From assembly GCF_023147505.1 (NCBI RefSeq), contig NZ_JAHXPB010000002.1, positions 434,001-498,000 of the forward strand: 64,000 nt of DNA. The letters run 5' to 3'. Below are positions 54,561-63,076 of the stretch, in pieces. The stretch is from Brevundimonas sp. EYE_349. GTDB taxonomy: Bacteria; Pseudomonadota; Alphaproteobacteria; Caulobacterales; Caulobacteraceae. The translations under genes were made by a program, and so were the position numbers. The notes under the pieces are model-generated. The model saw only the letters and a program-made list of their open reading frames with translations, was not told where the DNA came from and ran no database searches. Position 1 is the stretch's first letter; each line of letters opens with the position of its first letter.

Positions 54561-56039
54561 TCAAGTGCGACCGCCTGTCTGCGTCTGTTCGGTCCAGCCG
54601 CCGCCCAGCGCCTTGTAGAGGGTCGTCAGATTGCTCAGCCGGGCCAGACGGGCGCGCAGCAGCGCCTGTTCCGATCCATAAAGGGTGCGCTGGGCGTCCA
54701 GAACCGACAGCGAACTGTCCTCGCCTTCCTGATGCCGCCTCTGCGCCAGATCATAGGCGCGGCGGCTCGCATCCACCCTCTGCTGTTCGGAAAGGATCTG
54801 TCGTTCGAGGGCGTCGCGCGCGGCAAGCCCATCGGCGACCTCCCGGAAGCCCGCCTGAACGGCCCGCTCATAACGCGCCACCTCGATTCTCTGCCGCACC
54901 TTGGCGAGGTCCAGATTGGCCGACAGGGCGCCGCCGTTGAAAATCGGCAGGCTGAGCCGGGGCGCGAAACTCCAGCTTCTGGTTCCGGCGCTGAACAGAT
55001 TGTCCAGATCGCTGCTGGCCGATCCTGCCGAGCCCGTCAGGGTGATCGTCGGAAAGAAGGCCGCGCGCGCGGCGCCGATATTGGCGTCGGCGCCGCGCAG
55101 CATCTGTTCGGCGGCGCGGATATCCGGTCGTCGGTCCAGCAGATCGGACGGCAGACCGGCGGGCAGGTTCGCCTCGACCACATCATCCGGCAGCGGTTCG
55201 CCCGCCCATGCCTGAAGCGTCCGGGCCAGGTCCGCATCCAGAGGCTGGCCGATCAGCAGGGTCAAGGCGTTGAGATCCTGAGCCGCCTGCCGTTCGTAAA
55301 CCGCCTGATCCGCCTCGGCGGAGCGAAGCGCGATCTCGGTCCTGCGGACATCGAGTTCGCCCGCCTCCCCGACCTCGGCCAGAAGCTGGGTCAGTTCATG
55401 AGAGCGCCGCTGGGCTTCGGCGGTGTCCCTGGCCAGTTCCAGCAGGGCCTGATCGGTGCGCAGGGTGAAATAGGCGGTCGCCACCTCCGACACCAGACTG
55501 AGTTGCGCGGCCGTCCGCGTCTCGTCCAGCGCAAGCCAGGTCGCCAGGGCCTGGTCATTGAGGCTGCGCACACGGCCCCAGAGGTCCAGCTCCCAGGCCG
55601 TGACCGCCCCGCCCGCCTCATAGGCGCGCGTCACCTCGGACTGACCGGTTGGGCTGAGATCCGCCGGCGTCCTCTGCGACACGCCCGCGGCGACGCCGTC
55701 GATGCGGGGCAGGCTGTCAGCGCGCCGGATGCGATACTGGGCGCGCGCCGCCTCAACATTCAGGGCGGCGACCCTCAGGTCGCGGTTGGCGTCCAGTGAG
55801 GTCGCGATAAGCTGTTGCAGGACCGGATCACGAAAGACATCGCGCCAGCCCAGATCAGCCGCCGCAACCGCAGCCGGAGCGGCCGCCTGATCCGCCTGCG
55901 AAGGATAGGCCGCCGCCACCGGCGCGACGGGCCGCACCGTCGTCGGCGCCATGGCGCAACCGGCCACCGCAAAGACCGCCGACAGGGCGACGCCGTAAGC
56001 GAGCCTGCGGCCCGGACGAAGCAGAGAAGAGGATTTCAT
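54561..56039 (-). CDS. RND efflux outer-membrane channel (NodT/OprM family)
   Basis: A 492-aa TolC-like lipoprotein channel. The N-terminal signal ends with lipobox VAGC. Two repeated coiled-coil halves are visible (DLRVAALNVEAARAQYRIRR; LLDRRPDIRAAEQMLRGADA with the family signature, then NIGAARAAFFPTITLTGSAG). It lies after the RND permease and forms the outer-membrane exit of the tripartite pump. The ATG at 56039 is chosen because the signal peptide begins there. Confidence 0.92.
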   Translation of the reverse strand: MKSSSLLRPGRRLAYGVALSAVFAVAGCAMAPTTVRPVAPVAAAYPSQADQAAAPAAVAAADLGWRDVFRDPVLQQLIATSLDANRDLRVAALNVEAARAQYRIRRADSLPRIDGVAAGVSQRTPADLSPTGQSEVTRAYEAGGAVTAWELDLWGRVRSLNDQALATWLALDETRTAAQLSLVSEVATAYFTLRTDQALLELARDTAEAQRRSHELTQLLAEVGEAGELDVRRTEIALRSAEADQAVYERQAAQDLNALTLLIGQPLDADLARTLQAWAGEPLPDDVVEANLPAGLPSDLLDRRPDIRAAEQMLRGADANIGAARAAFFPTITLTGSAGSASSDLDNLFSAGTRSWSFAPRLSLPIFNGGALSANLDLAKVRQRIEVARYERAVQAGFREVADGLAARDALERQILSEQQRVDASRRAYDLAQRRHQEGEDSSLSVLDAQRTLYGSEQALLRARLARLSNLTTLYKALGGGWTEQTQTGGRT

Positions 56040-56119
56040 GGAGTCATTCTCCTTGTGGGTTGGCCGCGTCGTCCTCCGTCCTGACCGCGAGGGCCGTTGA
56101 ACGGAGGACGACCACGGCA

Positions 56120-59100
56120 TCACTCGGCCGTCGGCGCGATGTGTCGGGCCGCATTGCGGCGGCGCTCACGACGCAGTTCGAAACGGCGCACGATCACGTA
56201 GAAAACCGGGGTCAGCAGCAGACCGAACAGGGTCACGCCCAGCATCCCCGAGAAAACGGCGATACCCATGGCGTGCCGCATCTCCGCCCCCGCGCCCGTG
56301 GCCAGCACCAGCGGCACGACACCGGCGATGAAGGCGAGCGAGGTCATCAGAATGGGCCGCAGACGCAGACGGGCGGCTTCCAGAACGGCGCCGAGCGGAT
56401 CGACCCCGTCATGTTCCCTGGCGCGGGCGAACTCGACGATCAGGATGGCGTTCTTGGCCGCCAGCCCCACCAGCACCACAAAGCCGATCTGGGTGAAGAT
56501 GTTGTTGTCGCCCCCCGACAGCCACACGCCGACGATCGCCGACAGAAGGGCCATGGGCGCGATCAGCAGCACCGCCAGAGGCAGGGACCAGCTATTATAC
56601 TGGGCCGCCAGGATCAGGAAGGCGAGCAGGACCGCCAGCGGGAAGACATACATGGCCGTGTTGCCCGCCTGCTTCTCCTGGAACGTCAGATCGGTCCATT
56701 CATAGGTCATGCCCGCCGGCAGGGTTTCCTGCACGATCCGCTCGATCGCCGCCGTCGCCTGGCCTGAAGAATAGCCGGGCGCGGCGCCGCCGCTGATGTC
56801 GGCGGACGGATAGCCGTTATAGTGCATGACCCGGTCCGGTCCCGAACTGCGCGTGATGCGGACCAGAGAGGCCAGAGGGATCATTTCGCCCGAGGCGTTG
56901 CGCACCTTGAGCTGGCCGATGTCCTCGGCCTGCTGACGGAACGGCGCGTCCGCCTGGACCATGACGCGATAGGTCCGGCCGAAACGATTGAAGTCGTTCA
57001 CATACATCGAGCCGAGATTGACCTGCAAAGCCTCGAAAACGGTCGTCAGGGGCACGCCCATGGCCCGCGCCTTGACCCGGTCGATATCGACCTGAATCTG
57101 TGGCGCATTGGTCTGGAAGCTGGCCAGCATGCCGGCCAGTTCCGGCGTCTGATAGGCCTTGGCCATGACCTCGCCCTGGGCCTTGGCCAGGGCGTCGAAG
57201 CCCAGTCCCGCCCGATCCTCGATCTGGAGTTTGAACCCGCCCATGGCGCCCAGTCCCGGCACCGGCGGCGGCGGGAAGACGCCGATGAAGCCGTCGGGAA
57301 TCTGGCTGAACTGCCCCATCAGGCGACCAGCGATGGCGTTGGCCGACAGATCAGGCGTCTTGCGCTGGTCGAACGGGTCCAGCATCACGAACATGAGGGC
57401 CGCATTGGGGATGTTGGCCCCGCCGTTGACCGACAGACCAGGGAAGGCGACGACGCTTTCGACGCCGGGCGTCTTCAGAGCCGTATCGGACACCTGCTTC
57501 ACCACCGCCTCGGTGCGGTCCAGAGAGGCGCCCGTGGGCAACTGAACCACGCCGACCAGATAGTATTTGTCCTGCGGCGGCACGAAACCGTTGGGGATAT
57601 GGTTGAAGCCCAGCCACGTCAGGCCGATCAGACCGCCATAGACGATCAGAACCAGTCCCGTGACCCGCACCGCGCGCTTCACCGACCAGACATAGCCGTT
57701 GGACGCACGATCAAAGGCGCCGTTGAAGCGGCGGAAGAAGCCGCCGAACAGGCGATCGATGATCCGGGTCAGCCGGTCGCGCGGCGCATCGCCGTGGTGC
57801 GGCTTCAGCAGCACGCCCGCCAGGGCCGGAGACAGGGTCAGAGAGTTGACCGCCGAGAAGATGGTCGAGATGGCGATGGTCAGGGCGAACTGGCGATAGA
57901 ACTCGCCCTGCAGGCCCGACAGGAAGGCGGAGGGAATGAAGACCGCCGCCAGCACCGAGGTGATGGCCAGGATCGGCCCCGTCACCTCGTCCATGGCCGC
58001 GCGCGCCGCCTCCTTGGGCGACTTGCCCATGGCGATGTGACGCTCGACGTTTTCCACCACGACGATGGCGTCATCGACCACGATGCCGATCGACAGCACC
58101 AGGCCGAACAGCGACAGGGTGTTCAGCGAGAAGCCGAACAGATGCATCATCGCAAAGGTCGCCACCAGCGAGATCGGCACCGCCACCAGCGGAATGATCG
58201 AGGCGCGCCACGACTGAAGGAACAGCACCACCACCAGCACCACCAGCAGGATGGCTTCCACCAGGGTGACGCTGACCGACTTCAGCGAAGCCCGGACGAA
58301 GACCGTCGGATCATAGGCGATCTGATATTCAAGCCCCTCGGGGAACTCGGTCTGCAAACGATCCATGGCGCCGCGAACGGCGTCGGACACGTCCAGCGCA
58401 TTGGCGCCGGGGCTCTGGAAAATCTGCATGGCCACGGCGGGTTTGCCGTTCAGCAGGCTGCGCATGCCATAGGCGTCGGCGCCCAGTTCGATGCGCGCAA
58501 CATCACGCAGGCGCGTAACCTGCCCCTCATCGCCCGACTTGATCACAATGTCGCCGAACTGCTCTTCGGATGTCAGCCGCCCCAGGGTGTTGACGGTGAT
58601 CTGGGTGGCCGCCGAGGCGTTGGGCTGCTGGCCGATGGAGCCGGCGGCGACCTGGACGTTCTGTTCGCGGATGGCCGCGACCACGTCGCCGGCGGTCAGG
58701 CCGCGCGCCGCCACCTTGTCAGGATCCAGCCACGCGCGCATGGCGTATTCGCCCTCGCCGCCCAGAACCACGTCGCCGACCCCCGGCAGACGCGCCAGTT
58801 CATCGCGGATATGCAAGCGCGCATAGTTGGAGACGAACAGGGAATCATAACGGTCGTTGGGCGACCGCAGGTGGACCACCATTAGCACGTCAGGCGACGT
58901 CTTCTGGGTGACGACCCCGATGCGCTGCACCTCTTCGGGAAGACGCGGCAGCGCGCGGGCCACACGGTTCTGGACCTGGATCTGGGCCAGGTCAGGGTCC
59001 GTGCCCTGTTTGAAGGCGACCGTCAGGGTCATGCGGCCGTCGGTGGCCGCCTGAGAGCCCATATAGAGCATTCCCTCGACACCGTTGATGGCCTGTTCCA

Positions 59101-59299
59101 GCGGCGCGGAGACTGTCTCGGCGATGACCTGGGGATTGGCGCCGGGATAGCTGGCCGTGACCTGCACCGTGGGCGGCGTCACCTGGGGATACTCGCTCAG
59201 CGGCAGGCGCATGAAGGCCAGCCCCCCGGCGATCAGCATCAAGACCGAAAGCACGACCGCAAAGATCGGCCGGTCCACAAAGAAACGGGGAAATTTCAT
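56120..59299 (-). CDS. RND efflux permease, HAE-1 (AcrB/MexB) type
   Basis: A 1059-aa trimeric proton-driven inner-membrane pump. It starts MKFPRFFVDRPIFAVVLSVL and has twelve membrane segments and two large periplasmic loops. GIVVDDAIVVVENVERH in TM4 contains the paired Asp of drug-type pumps, not the variant typical of CzcA/CusA heavy-metal pumps. By sequence it belongs with AcrB/MexB, yet its operon promoter looks CueR-controlled. The ATG overlaps the adaptor gene's stop (ATGA). Confidence 0.94.
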   Translation of the reverse strand: MKFPRFFVDRPIFAVVLSVLMLIAGGLAFMRLPLSEYPQVTPPTVQVTASYPGANPQVIAETVSAPLEQAINGVEGMLYMGSQAATDGRMTLTVAFKQGTDPDLAQIQVQNRVARALPRLPEEVQRIGVVTQKTSPDVLMVVHLRSPNDRYDSLFVSNYARLHIRDELARLPGVGDVVLGGEGEYAMRAWLDPDKVAARGLTAGDVVAAIREQNVQVAAGSIGQQPNASAATQITVNTLGRLTSEEQFGDIVIKSGDEGQVTRLRDVARIELGADAYGMRSLLNGKPAVAMQIFQSPGANALDVSDAVRGAMDRLQTEFPEGLEYQIAYDPTVFVRASLKSVSVTLVEAILLVVLVVVLFLQSWRASIIPLVAVPISLVATFAMMHLFGFSLNTLSLFGLVLSIGIVVDDAIVVVENVERHIAMGKSPKEAARAAMDEVTGPILAITSVLAAVFIPSAFLSGLQGEFYRQFALTIAISTIFSAVNSLTLSPALAGVLLKPHHGDAPRDRLTRIIDRLFGGFFRRFNGAFDRASNGYVWSVKRAVRVTGLVLIVYGGLIGLTWLGFNHIPNGFVPPQDKYYLVGVVQLPTGASLDRTEAVVKQVSDTALKTPGVESVVAFPGLSVNGGANIPNAALMFVMLDPFDQRKTPDLSANAIAGRLMGQFSQIPDGFIGVFPPPPVPGLGAMGGFKLQIEDRAGLGFDALAKAQGEVMAKAYQTPELAGMLASFQTNAPQIQVDIDRVKARAMGVPLTTVFEALQVNLGSMYVNDFNRFGRTYRVMVQADAPFRQQAEDIGQLKVRNASGEMIPLASLVRITRSSGPDRVMHYNGYPSADISGGAAPGYSSGQATAAIERIVQETLPAGMTYEWTDLTFQEKQAGNTAMYVFPLAVLLAFLILAAQYNSWSLPLAVLLIAPMALLSAIVGVWLSGGDNNIFTQIGFVVLVGLAAKNAILIVEFARAREHDGVDPLGAVLEAARLRLRPILMTSLAFIAGVVPLVLATGAGAEMRHAMGIAVFSGMLGVTLFGLLLTPVFYVIVRRFELRRERRRNAARHIAPTAE

Positions 59300-60516
59300 C
59301 GGGCGGCCTCCGCCGACGGGGCCGCCTGCCCAGCAGGGGCCGCAGCCCCCGTCGCAGTCGCAGCCGCAGTCGGGGCGGCCGCCATGGGCTGCGGCGTCAC
59401 CTTCATGCCGGGACGCACCAGTCCCTTGACGATGACAGTGTCGCCGGGATTGAGGCCCGTCTCCACCACACGCATCCCGTCAACCACGGGACCGAGCGAC
59501 ACCGGGCGATATTCAGCGGTGTTTCCTTCACCCAGAACCATGACATAGGTCTGGCCCTGTTCAGCGCCGACCGCCTGATCGTCGATCAGCATGGCCTGAC
59601 GCGGCGCCCCGGTATCCAGTCGGATCCTGGCGAAAAGACCCGGCGCCAGTTGACCGGACGGATTGGCCACGATCGCACGCGCGCGGATCGTTCCAGTGCC
59701 GCGATCGACCTGGGCGCCGAGGAAGTCCAGCGTGCCCTGATGCGGGAACCCGTCTTCGCTCATCAGCCCGATCTGGACCGGAAAACGCCCCGCCCGGCCC
59801 GAGCCGTTCGGACGGGCGCGCTGTGCGAAGTCGAGATAGGTCGCCTCATCCATGTCGAAATAGGCATAGACGGGGTTCACCGAGACGATGGAGGTCAGCG
59901 GCGTGGTTCCGGCGGCCACAATATTGCCGGTCGTCACCAGCACCCGATCGACCCGGCCGCTGATCGGCGCGGTCACGCGGGTGTAGGACAGGTCCAGACG
60001 CGCGGCGGCGACGGCGGCGCGCGCGGCGGCGACCTGGGCCTCGGACTGACGCGCCTTGCTCTGGGCGTTCTCAAGGGCGCGGACCGGTATGGCGCCGCCG
60101 GGCGCCAGTTGCTCAGCCCGCGACAGATCGGACTGAGCCTGCGCCAGCAGGGCCTCGGCCTGCCTCAACTGCGCCTGGGCGCCGTCCAGCGCGACCTGGA
60201 ATGGTCTGGGATCGATCTGGAAGAGCAGTTGCCCACGCTGGACCAGCCCGCCTTCCGGCACGCTGACCCGGATGATCGGGCCGCTGACCTGGGCGCGCAG
60301 CTCGACGGTATCGGGCGCAGCGAGGTGTCCGGTGAATTCCGCAGCCGGTGCGATTTCCCGCATGACGACCTTGGCGACGGGAACGGCGGGCGCTCCCGGC
60401 GGGGCGGAAGCGGCGGCCGGCGCGCCCCCGCCCTGTGTTTGCAGAACATAGATCAGCCCCGCCGCGGCCAGCAGCCCGGCGGCCGCGATCACGGCGGTCT
60501 TCTTGTTGAAGCGCAT
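59296..60516 (-). CDS. RND efflux periplasmic adaptor
   Basis: A 406-aa membrane-fusion protein linking the permease to the outer channel. It has an N-terminal anchor (KKTAVIAAAGLLAAAGLIYV), lipoyl/barrel domains (VELRAQVSGPIIRVSVPEGG, LSYTRVTAPISGRVDRVLVT), a helical hairpin rich in Ala/Gln/Glu, and an Ala/Pro-rich tail. AAGGGGA lies before the ATG at 60516. It is the first gene of the leftward adaptor-permease-channel operon. Confidence 0.92.
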   Translation of the reverse strand: MRFNKKTAVIAAAGLLAAAGLIYVLQTQGGGAPAAASAPPGAPAVPVAKVVMREIAPAAEFTGHLAAPDTVELRAQVSGPIIRVSVPEGGLVQRGQLLFQIDPRPFQVALDGAQAQLRQAEALLAQAQSDLSRAEQLAPGGAIPVRALENAQSKARQSEAQVAAARAAVAAARLDLSYTRVTAPISGRVDRVLVTTGNIVAAGTTPLTSIVSVNPVYAYFDMDEATYLDFAQRARPNGSGRAGRFPVQIGLMSEDGFPHQGTLDFLGAQVDRGTGTIRARAIVANPSGQLAPGLFARIRLDTGAPRQAMLIDDQAVGAEQGQTYVMVLGEGNTAEYRPVSLGPVVDGMRVVETGLNPGDTVIVKGLVRPGMKVTPQPMAAAPTAAATATGAAAPAGQAAPSAEAAR

Positions 60517-60585
60517 CGGTCGTCCCCTTGGAAATCGCCGCAGATTCGACACTGATCGAAGGCGGCTTGGCGCCGATTTCCATGG

Positions 60586-60616
60586 GTGATGCAGATTCCA
60601 ACGCTAGGAAGGTCAA
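60586..60616 (-). promoter_or_regulatory. CueR-type promoter of the RND efflux operon
   Basis: Leftward TTGACC (60611-60616), 19-base spacer containing TTCC-TAGCGTT-GGAA (60596-60610), and CATCAC as -10 (60586-60591). Its layout is nearly identical to the copA promoter at 53262-53292, including the spacer and the CATCA -10. Confidence 0.72.
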
Positions 60617-60688
60617 GCGTTAAATCGCTGATATTCGAACAGCCGACGTCCAGACGTCCGCGGAACGCCGGGCCTCAGGGACCGGCGA

Positions 60689-61879
60689 TCAGATCGAAGG
60701 GGGCGCGCTTCGCCGCGCGGCCTGCCACAGCAGGGGCGCCAGAATCAGGGCGACAGGCGGAAACAGCAGCCAGTTGATGGCCTGCCAGCCGGAGGTGTTC
60801 AGCACGGCCCCCGCCAGGAAGGACACGATGGCGGTGGCCCCGAAGACGAAGAAGTCATTGGCGCCCTGGGCCTTGCCCCGCTCCTCGGCCGTATGACAGT
60901 CCGTCACCATGGCCGTGGCCCCGATGAAGCTGAAATTCCAGCCCACGCCCATAATCATCAGCGACAGCCAGAAATTGGCCACCGCCATGCCTGACAGGGC
61001 GACAGCCGCCGAGACGGCGATCAGCACCATGCCCACGGCGGCGACCCGCTCCTTGCCGAAACGCCCCATCAGCCGTCCGGTGAAGAAGCTCGGCGCGAAC
61101 ATGGCCAGCAGATGCCACTGGATGCCCAGCGCCGCGCTGTTCACCGAATGGCCGGCGTTGACCATGGCCACCGGGGCGGCCGTCATGACGAAAGCCATCA
61201 GGCCGTAGGACACCACGCCCGTCGCCACCGCCAGGATGAAACGCGGAACGCGCATGATCTGACCCAGAGACCGGCCGCCGCCGGCGCCGGACTGAACGAC
61301 CGCCGGCGGCGAACGCAGCAGCAACAGGACCGGGATGACCAGCAAGGCCAGGGCGGCCTGACTGAGGAAACTGCCGACGTAGGGCGTGCCCGGCACGGCG
61401 TCCCGGGTCCAGATGACCAGTTGTGGGCCGACGACGGCGGCGACCAAGCCGCCGACCATCACCCAGGAAATCGCCTTTGCTTTCAGGTCTCCTTCGGCGC
61501 CGTCGGCGGCCGCGAAGCGGTAGCTCTGAACATAGGCGCCGTAGAGACCGGCGGTGAAGGCGCCTATGCAAAAGAGCCAGAAGGACGCGATGAAGATGCC
61601 GAAGGCCGCCACGAGACCGGAGGCGACGCCGAACAGCGCGCCCAGCAGATAGCCGTTCCGACGACCATGTCGCCGCATGATGAAGGCCGCCGGCGGTGCG
61701 CCGAGGGCGAGGCCGACGCCGAACAGACTGACTGGAAACGTGACCCAGGCGGGATCGGCGGCCAGGTGCTGCCCCACCAGACCGCCTAAGGACATCACGA
61801 TCGGCGGGCTGGCGCCGCCCAATGCTTGGGCGGCGGTGAGGACGGCCATGTTTCGGCGGGCGATCGACTGATCAGTCAT
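60689..61879 (-). CDS. MFS transporter
   Basis: A 396-aa protein with about 12 membrane helices. The start is MTDQSIARRNMAVLTAAQAL, and RRHGRRNGYLLGALFGVASG is the usual MFS loop 2-3 motif. FMTDCHTAEERGKAQG-like loops suggest the YnfM/multidrug-like group. It diverges from the CsoR-type gene across a candidate CsoR operator, so it could be metal-regulated. The substrate is unknown. Confidence 0.85.
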   Translation of the reverse strand: MTDQSIARRNMAVLTAAQALGGASPPIVMSLGGLVGQHLAADPAWVTFPVSLFGVGLALGAPPAAFIMRRHGRRNGYLLGALFGVASGLVAAFGIFIASFWLFCIGAFTAGLYGAYVQSYRFAAADGAEGDLKAKAISWVMVGGLVAAVVGPQLVIWTRDAVPGTPYVGSFLSQAALALLVIPVLLLLRSPPAVVQSGAGGGRSLGQIMRVPRFILAVATGVVSYGLMAFVMTAAPVAMVNAGHSVNSAALGIQWHLLAMFAPSFFTGRLMGRFGKERVAAVGMVLIAVSAAVALSGMAVANFWLSLMIMGVGWNFSFIGATAMVTDCHTAEERGKAQGANDFFVFGATAIVSFLAGAVLNTSGWQAINWLLFPPVALILAPLLWQAARRSAPPSI

Positions 61880-61929
61880 GAAGACCTTCGGGAGGGAGGC
61901 CGGGCGGGAACAAATCGGTGCTTTGCACG

Positions 61930-61946
61930 ATACCTAGCCAGGGTAT
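61930..61946. promoter_or_regulatory. candidate CsoR operator
   Basis: ATACCTAGCCAGGGTAT: an inverted repeat ATACC...GGTAT with a short GC-rich centre, the general shape of CsoR/RcnR operators. It lies 9 bases before the CsoR gene, between it and the divergent MFS gene. Confidence 0.6.
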
Positions 61947-61955
61947 GGTAGACAC

Positions 61956-62231
61956 ATGCAGGCCAGAGACGTCAAATCAATCCGCTCCGCCCTGAACCGG
62001 ATTTCCGGTCAGGTTCGCGGCGTCAGCCAGATGGTGGAGGACGGCCGTTACTGCATCGATATCCTTTATCAGGTCCATGCCGCCCGCGCGGCCCTGGCCC
62101 GTGTCGAAACCCAGATTCTCAAATCGCACGCCGCGTCCTGTGTCGAGGACGCGATTGCGTCAGGCGACGCCGCTCAGCAGCGCGAAAAATTCACCGAACT
62201 GGCGGAGTTGTTCGCCAAAGCGAAACTCTAG
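61956..62231 (+). CDS. csoR: CsoR-type copper-sensing repressor
   Basis: A 91-aa all-helical DUF156 repressor (CsoR/RcnR/FrmR family). Metal ligands follow the CsoR Cys-His-Cys pattern: Cys in GRYCIDILYQV, His and Cys in LKSHAASCVEDAI. RSALNRISGQVRGVSQMVED is the DNA-binding N-terminal helix. Metal binding releases it from DNA. The ATG is 9 bases after the candidate operator. It is followed by a glutaredoxin fusion gene. The copper assignment rests on ligands and context. Confidence 0.88.
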   Translation: MQARDVKSIRSALNRISGQVRGVSQMVEDGRYCIDILYQVHAARAALARVETQILKSHAASCVEDAIASGDAAQQREKFTELAELFAKAKL

Positions 62232-62246
62232 AACCCGGAGGGAACC

Positions 62247-63005
62247 ATGGCCTCACCCGCCAAACGCGCCGAAATTTACCGAATGGTCATGCCGGGCCAC
62301 ACCTGCCCCTATGGCCTGAAGGCGCTGCACCTGCTCAAGAGCCAGGGCTATGCGGTGCAGGATCACCACCTCGCCTCGCGTGAGGAAACCGACGCCTTCA
62401 AGGCCGAACACGGCGTCCAGACCACGCCCCAGACCTTCATCGACGGCCAGCGGATCGGCGGCTACGACGACCTGCGGCGCTTCTTCGGCAAGCGAGTGCG
62501 CGACAAGGACGAAGTCACCTATACGCCCGTCATCGCCCTGTTCGCCATGGCCGTGCTGATGGCCCTCGCGGCGGGCTGGGCCGCCTATGGCGAACTGATG
62601 TCGGTGCGTGTCGTCGAATGGTTCATCGCCATCGCCATGTGTCTTCTGGCCCTGCAGAAGCTCAAGGACGTGGACGCCTTCGCCACCATGTTCCTGAACT
62701 ATGATCTGCTGGCCAAGCGCTGGGTTCCCTATGGGACGATCTATCCCTTCGCCGAAGCACTGGCGGGTGTGCTGATGCTGGCCGGGGCGCTGATGTGGGT
62801 TTCGATCCCGGTCGCCCTGTTCATCGGCGGCGTGGGCGCCGCATCGGTGTTCAAGGCGGTCTATATCGACAAGCGTGAACTGAAATGCGCCTGCGTCGGC
62901 GGCGACAGCAAGGTGCCGCTGGGTTTCGTCTCGCTGTCGGAAAACCTGATGATGGTCGGCATGGCGATCTGGATGCTCGTCAAGCCGATGACCATGGGGC
63001 ACTGA
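62247..63005 (+). CDS. glutaredoxin - MauE/DoxX-like membrane fusion
   Basis: A 252-aa two-part protein. Residues 1-85 are a glutaredoxin: MPGHTCPYGLKALHLLKSQG with the CPYG active site, and TTPQTFIDGQRIGGYDDLRR. Residues 90-250 are four membrane helices like MauE/DoxX redox proteins (VRVVEWFIAIAMCLLALQKL, ALAGVLMLAGALMWVSIPVA) ending with CACVGGDSKVPLGFVSLSEN, a second Cys pair. It probably shuttles electrons or handles copper-damaged thiols. It lies 15 bases after csoR in the same operon. Confidence 0.85.
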   Translation: MASPAKRAEIYRMVMPGHTCPYGLKALHLLKSQGYAVQDHHLASREETDAFKAEHGVQTTPQTFIDGQRIGGYDDLRRFFGKRVRDKDEVTYTPVIALFAMAVLMALAAGWAAYGELMSVRVVEWFIAIAMCLLALQKLKDVDAFATMFLNYDLLAKRWVPYGTIYPFAEALAGVLMLAGALMWVSIPVALFIGGVGAASVFKAVYIDKRELKCACVGGDSKVPLGFVSLSENLMMVGMAIWMLVKPMTMGH

Positions 63006-63041
63006 GCGGAAGCTCATCCACGAGCCTCCGCACATAGCCTG

Positions 63042-63067
63042 TCCGGCGCCGGTCGCCCGGCGCCGGA
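63042..63067. terminator. bidirectional hairpin
   Basis: A perfect 11-bp stem TCCGGCGCCGG / CCGGCGCCGGA with loop TCGC, between the convergent glutaredoxin-fusion and CDF genes. A second weaker stem lies at 63006-63031 (GCGGA-GCTC with GAGC-TCCGC). Confidence 0.65.
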
Positions 63068-63076
63068 TCACCTGCC

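Noticed and set aside
56120-59299. Heavy-metal RND pump (CusA/CzcA class)
   Set aside because: TM4 has the paired Asp pattern of AcrB-type drug pumps, and the start and length fit HAE-1.
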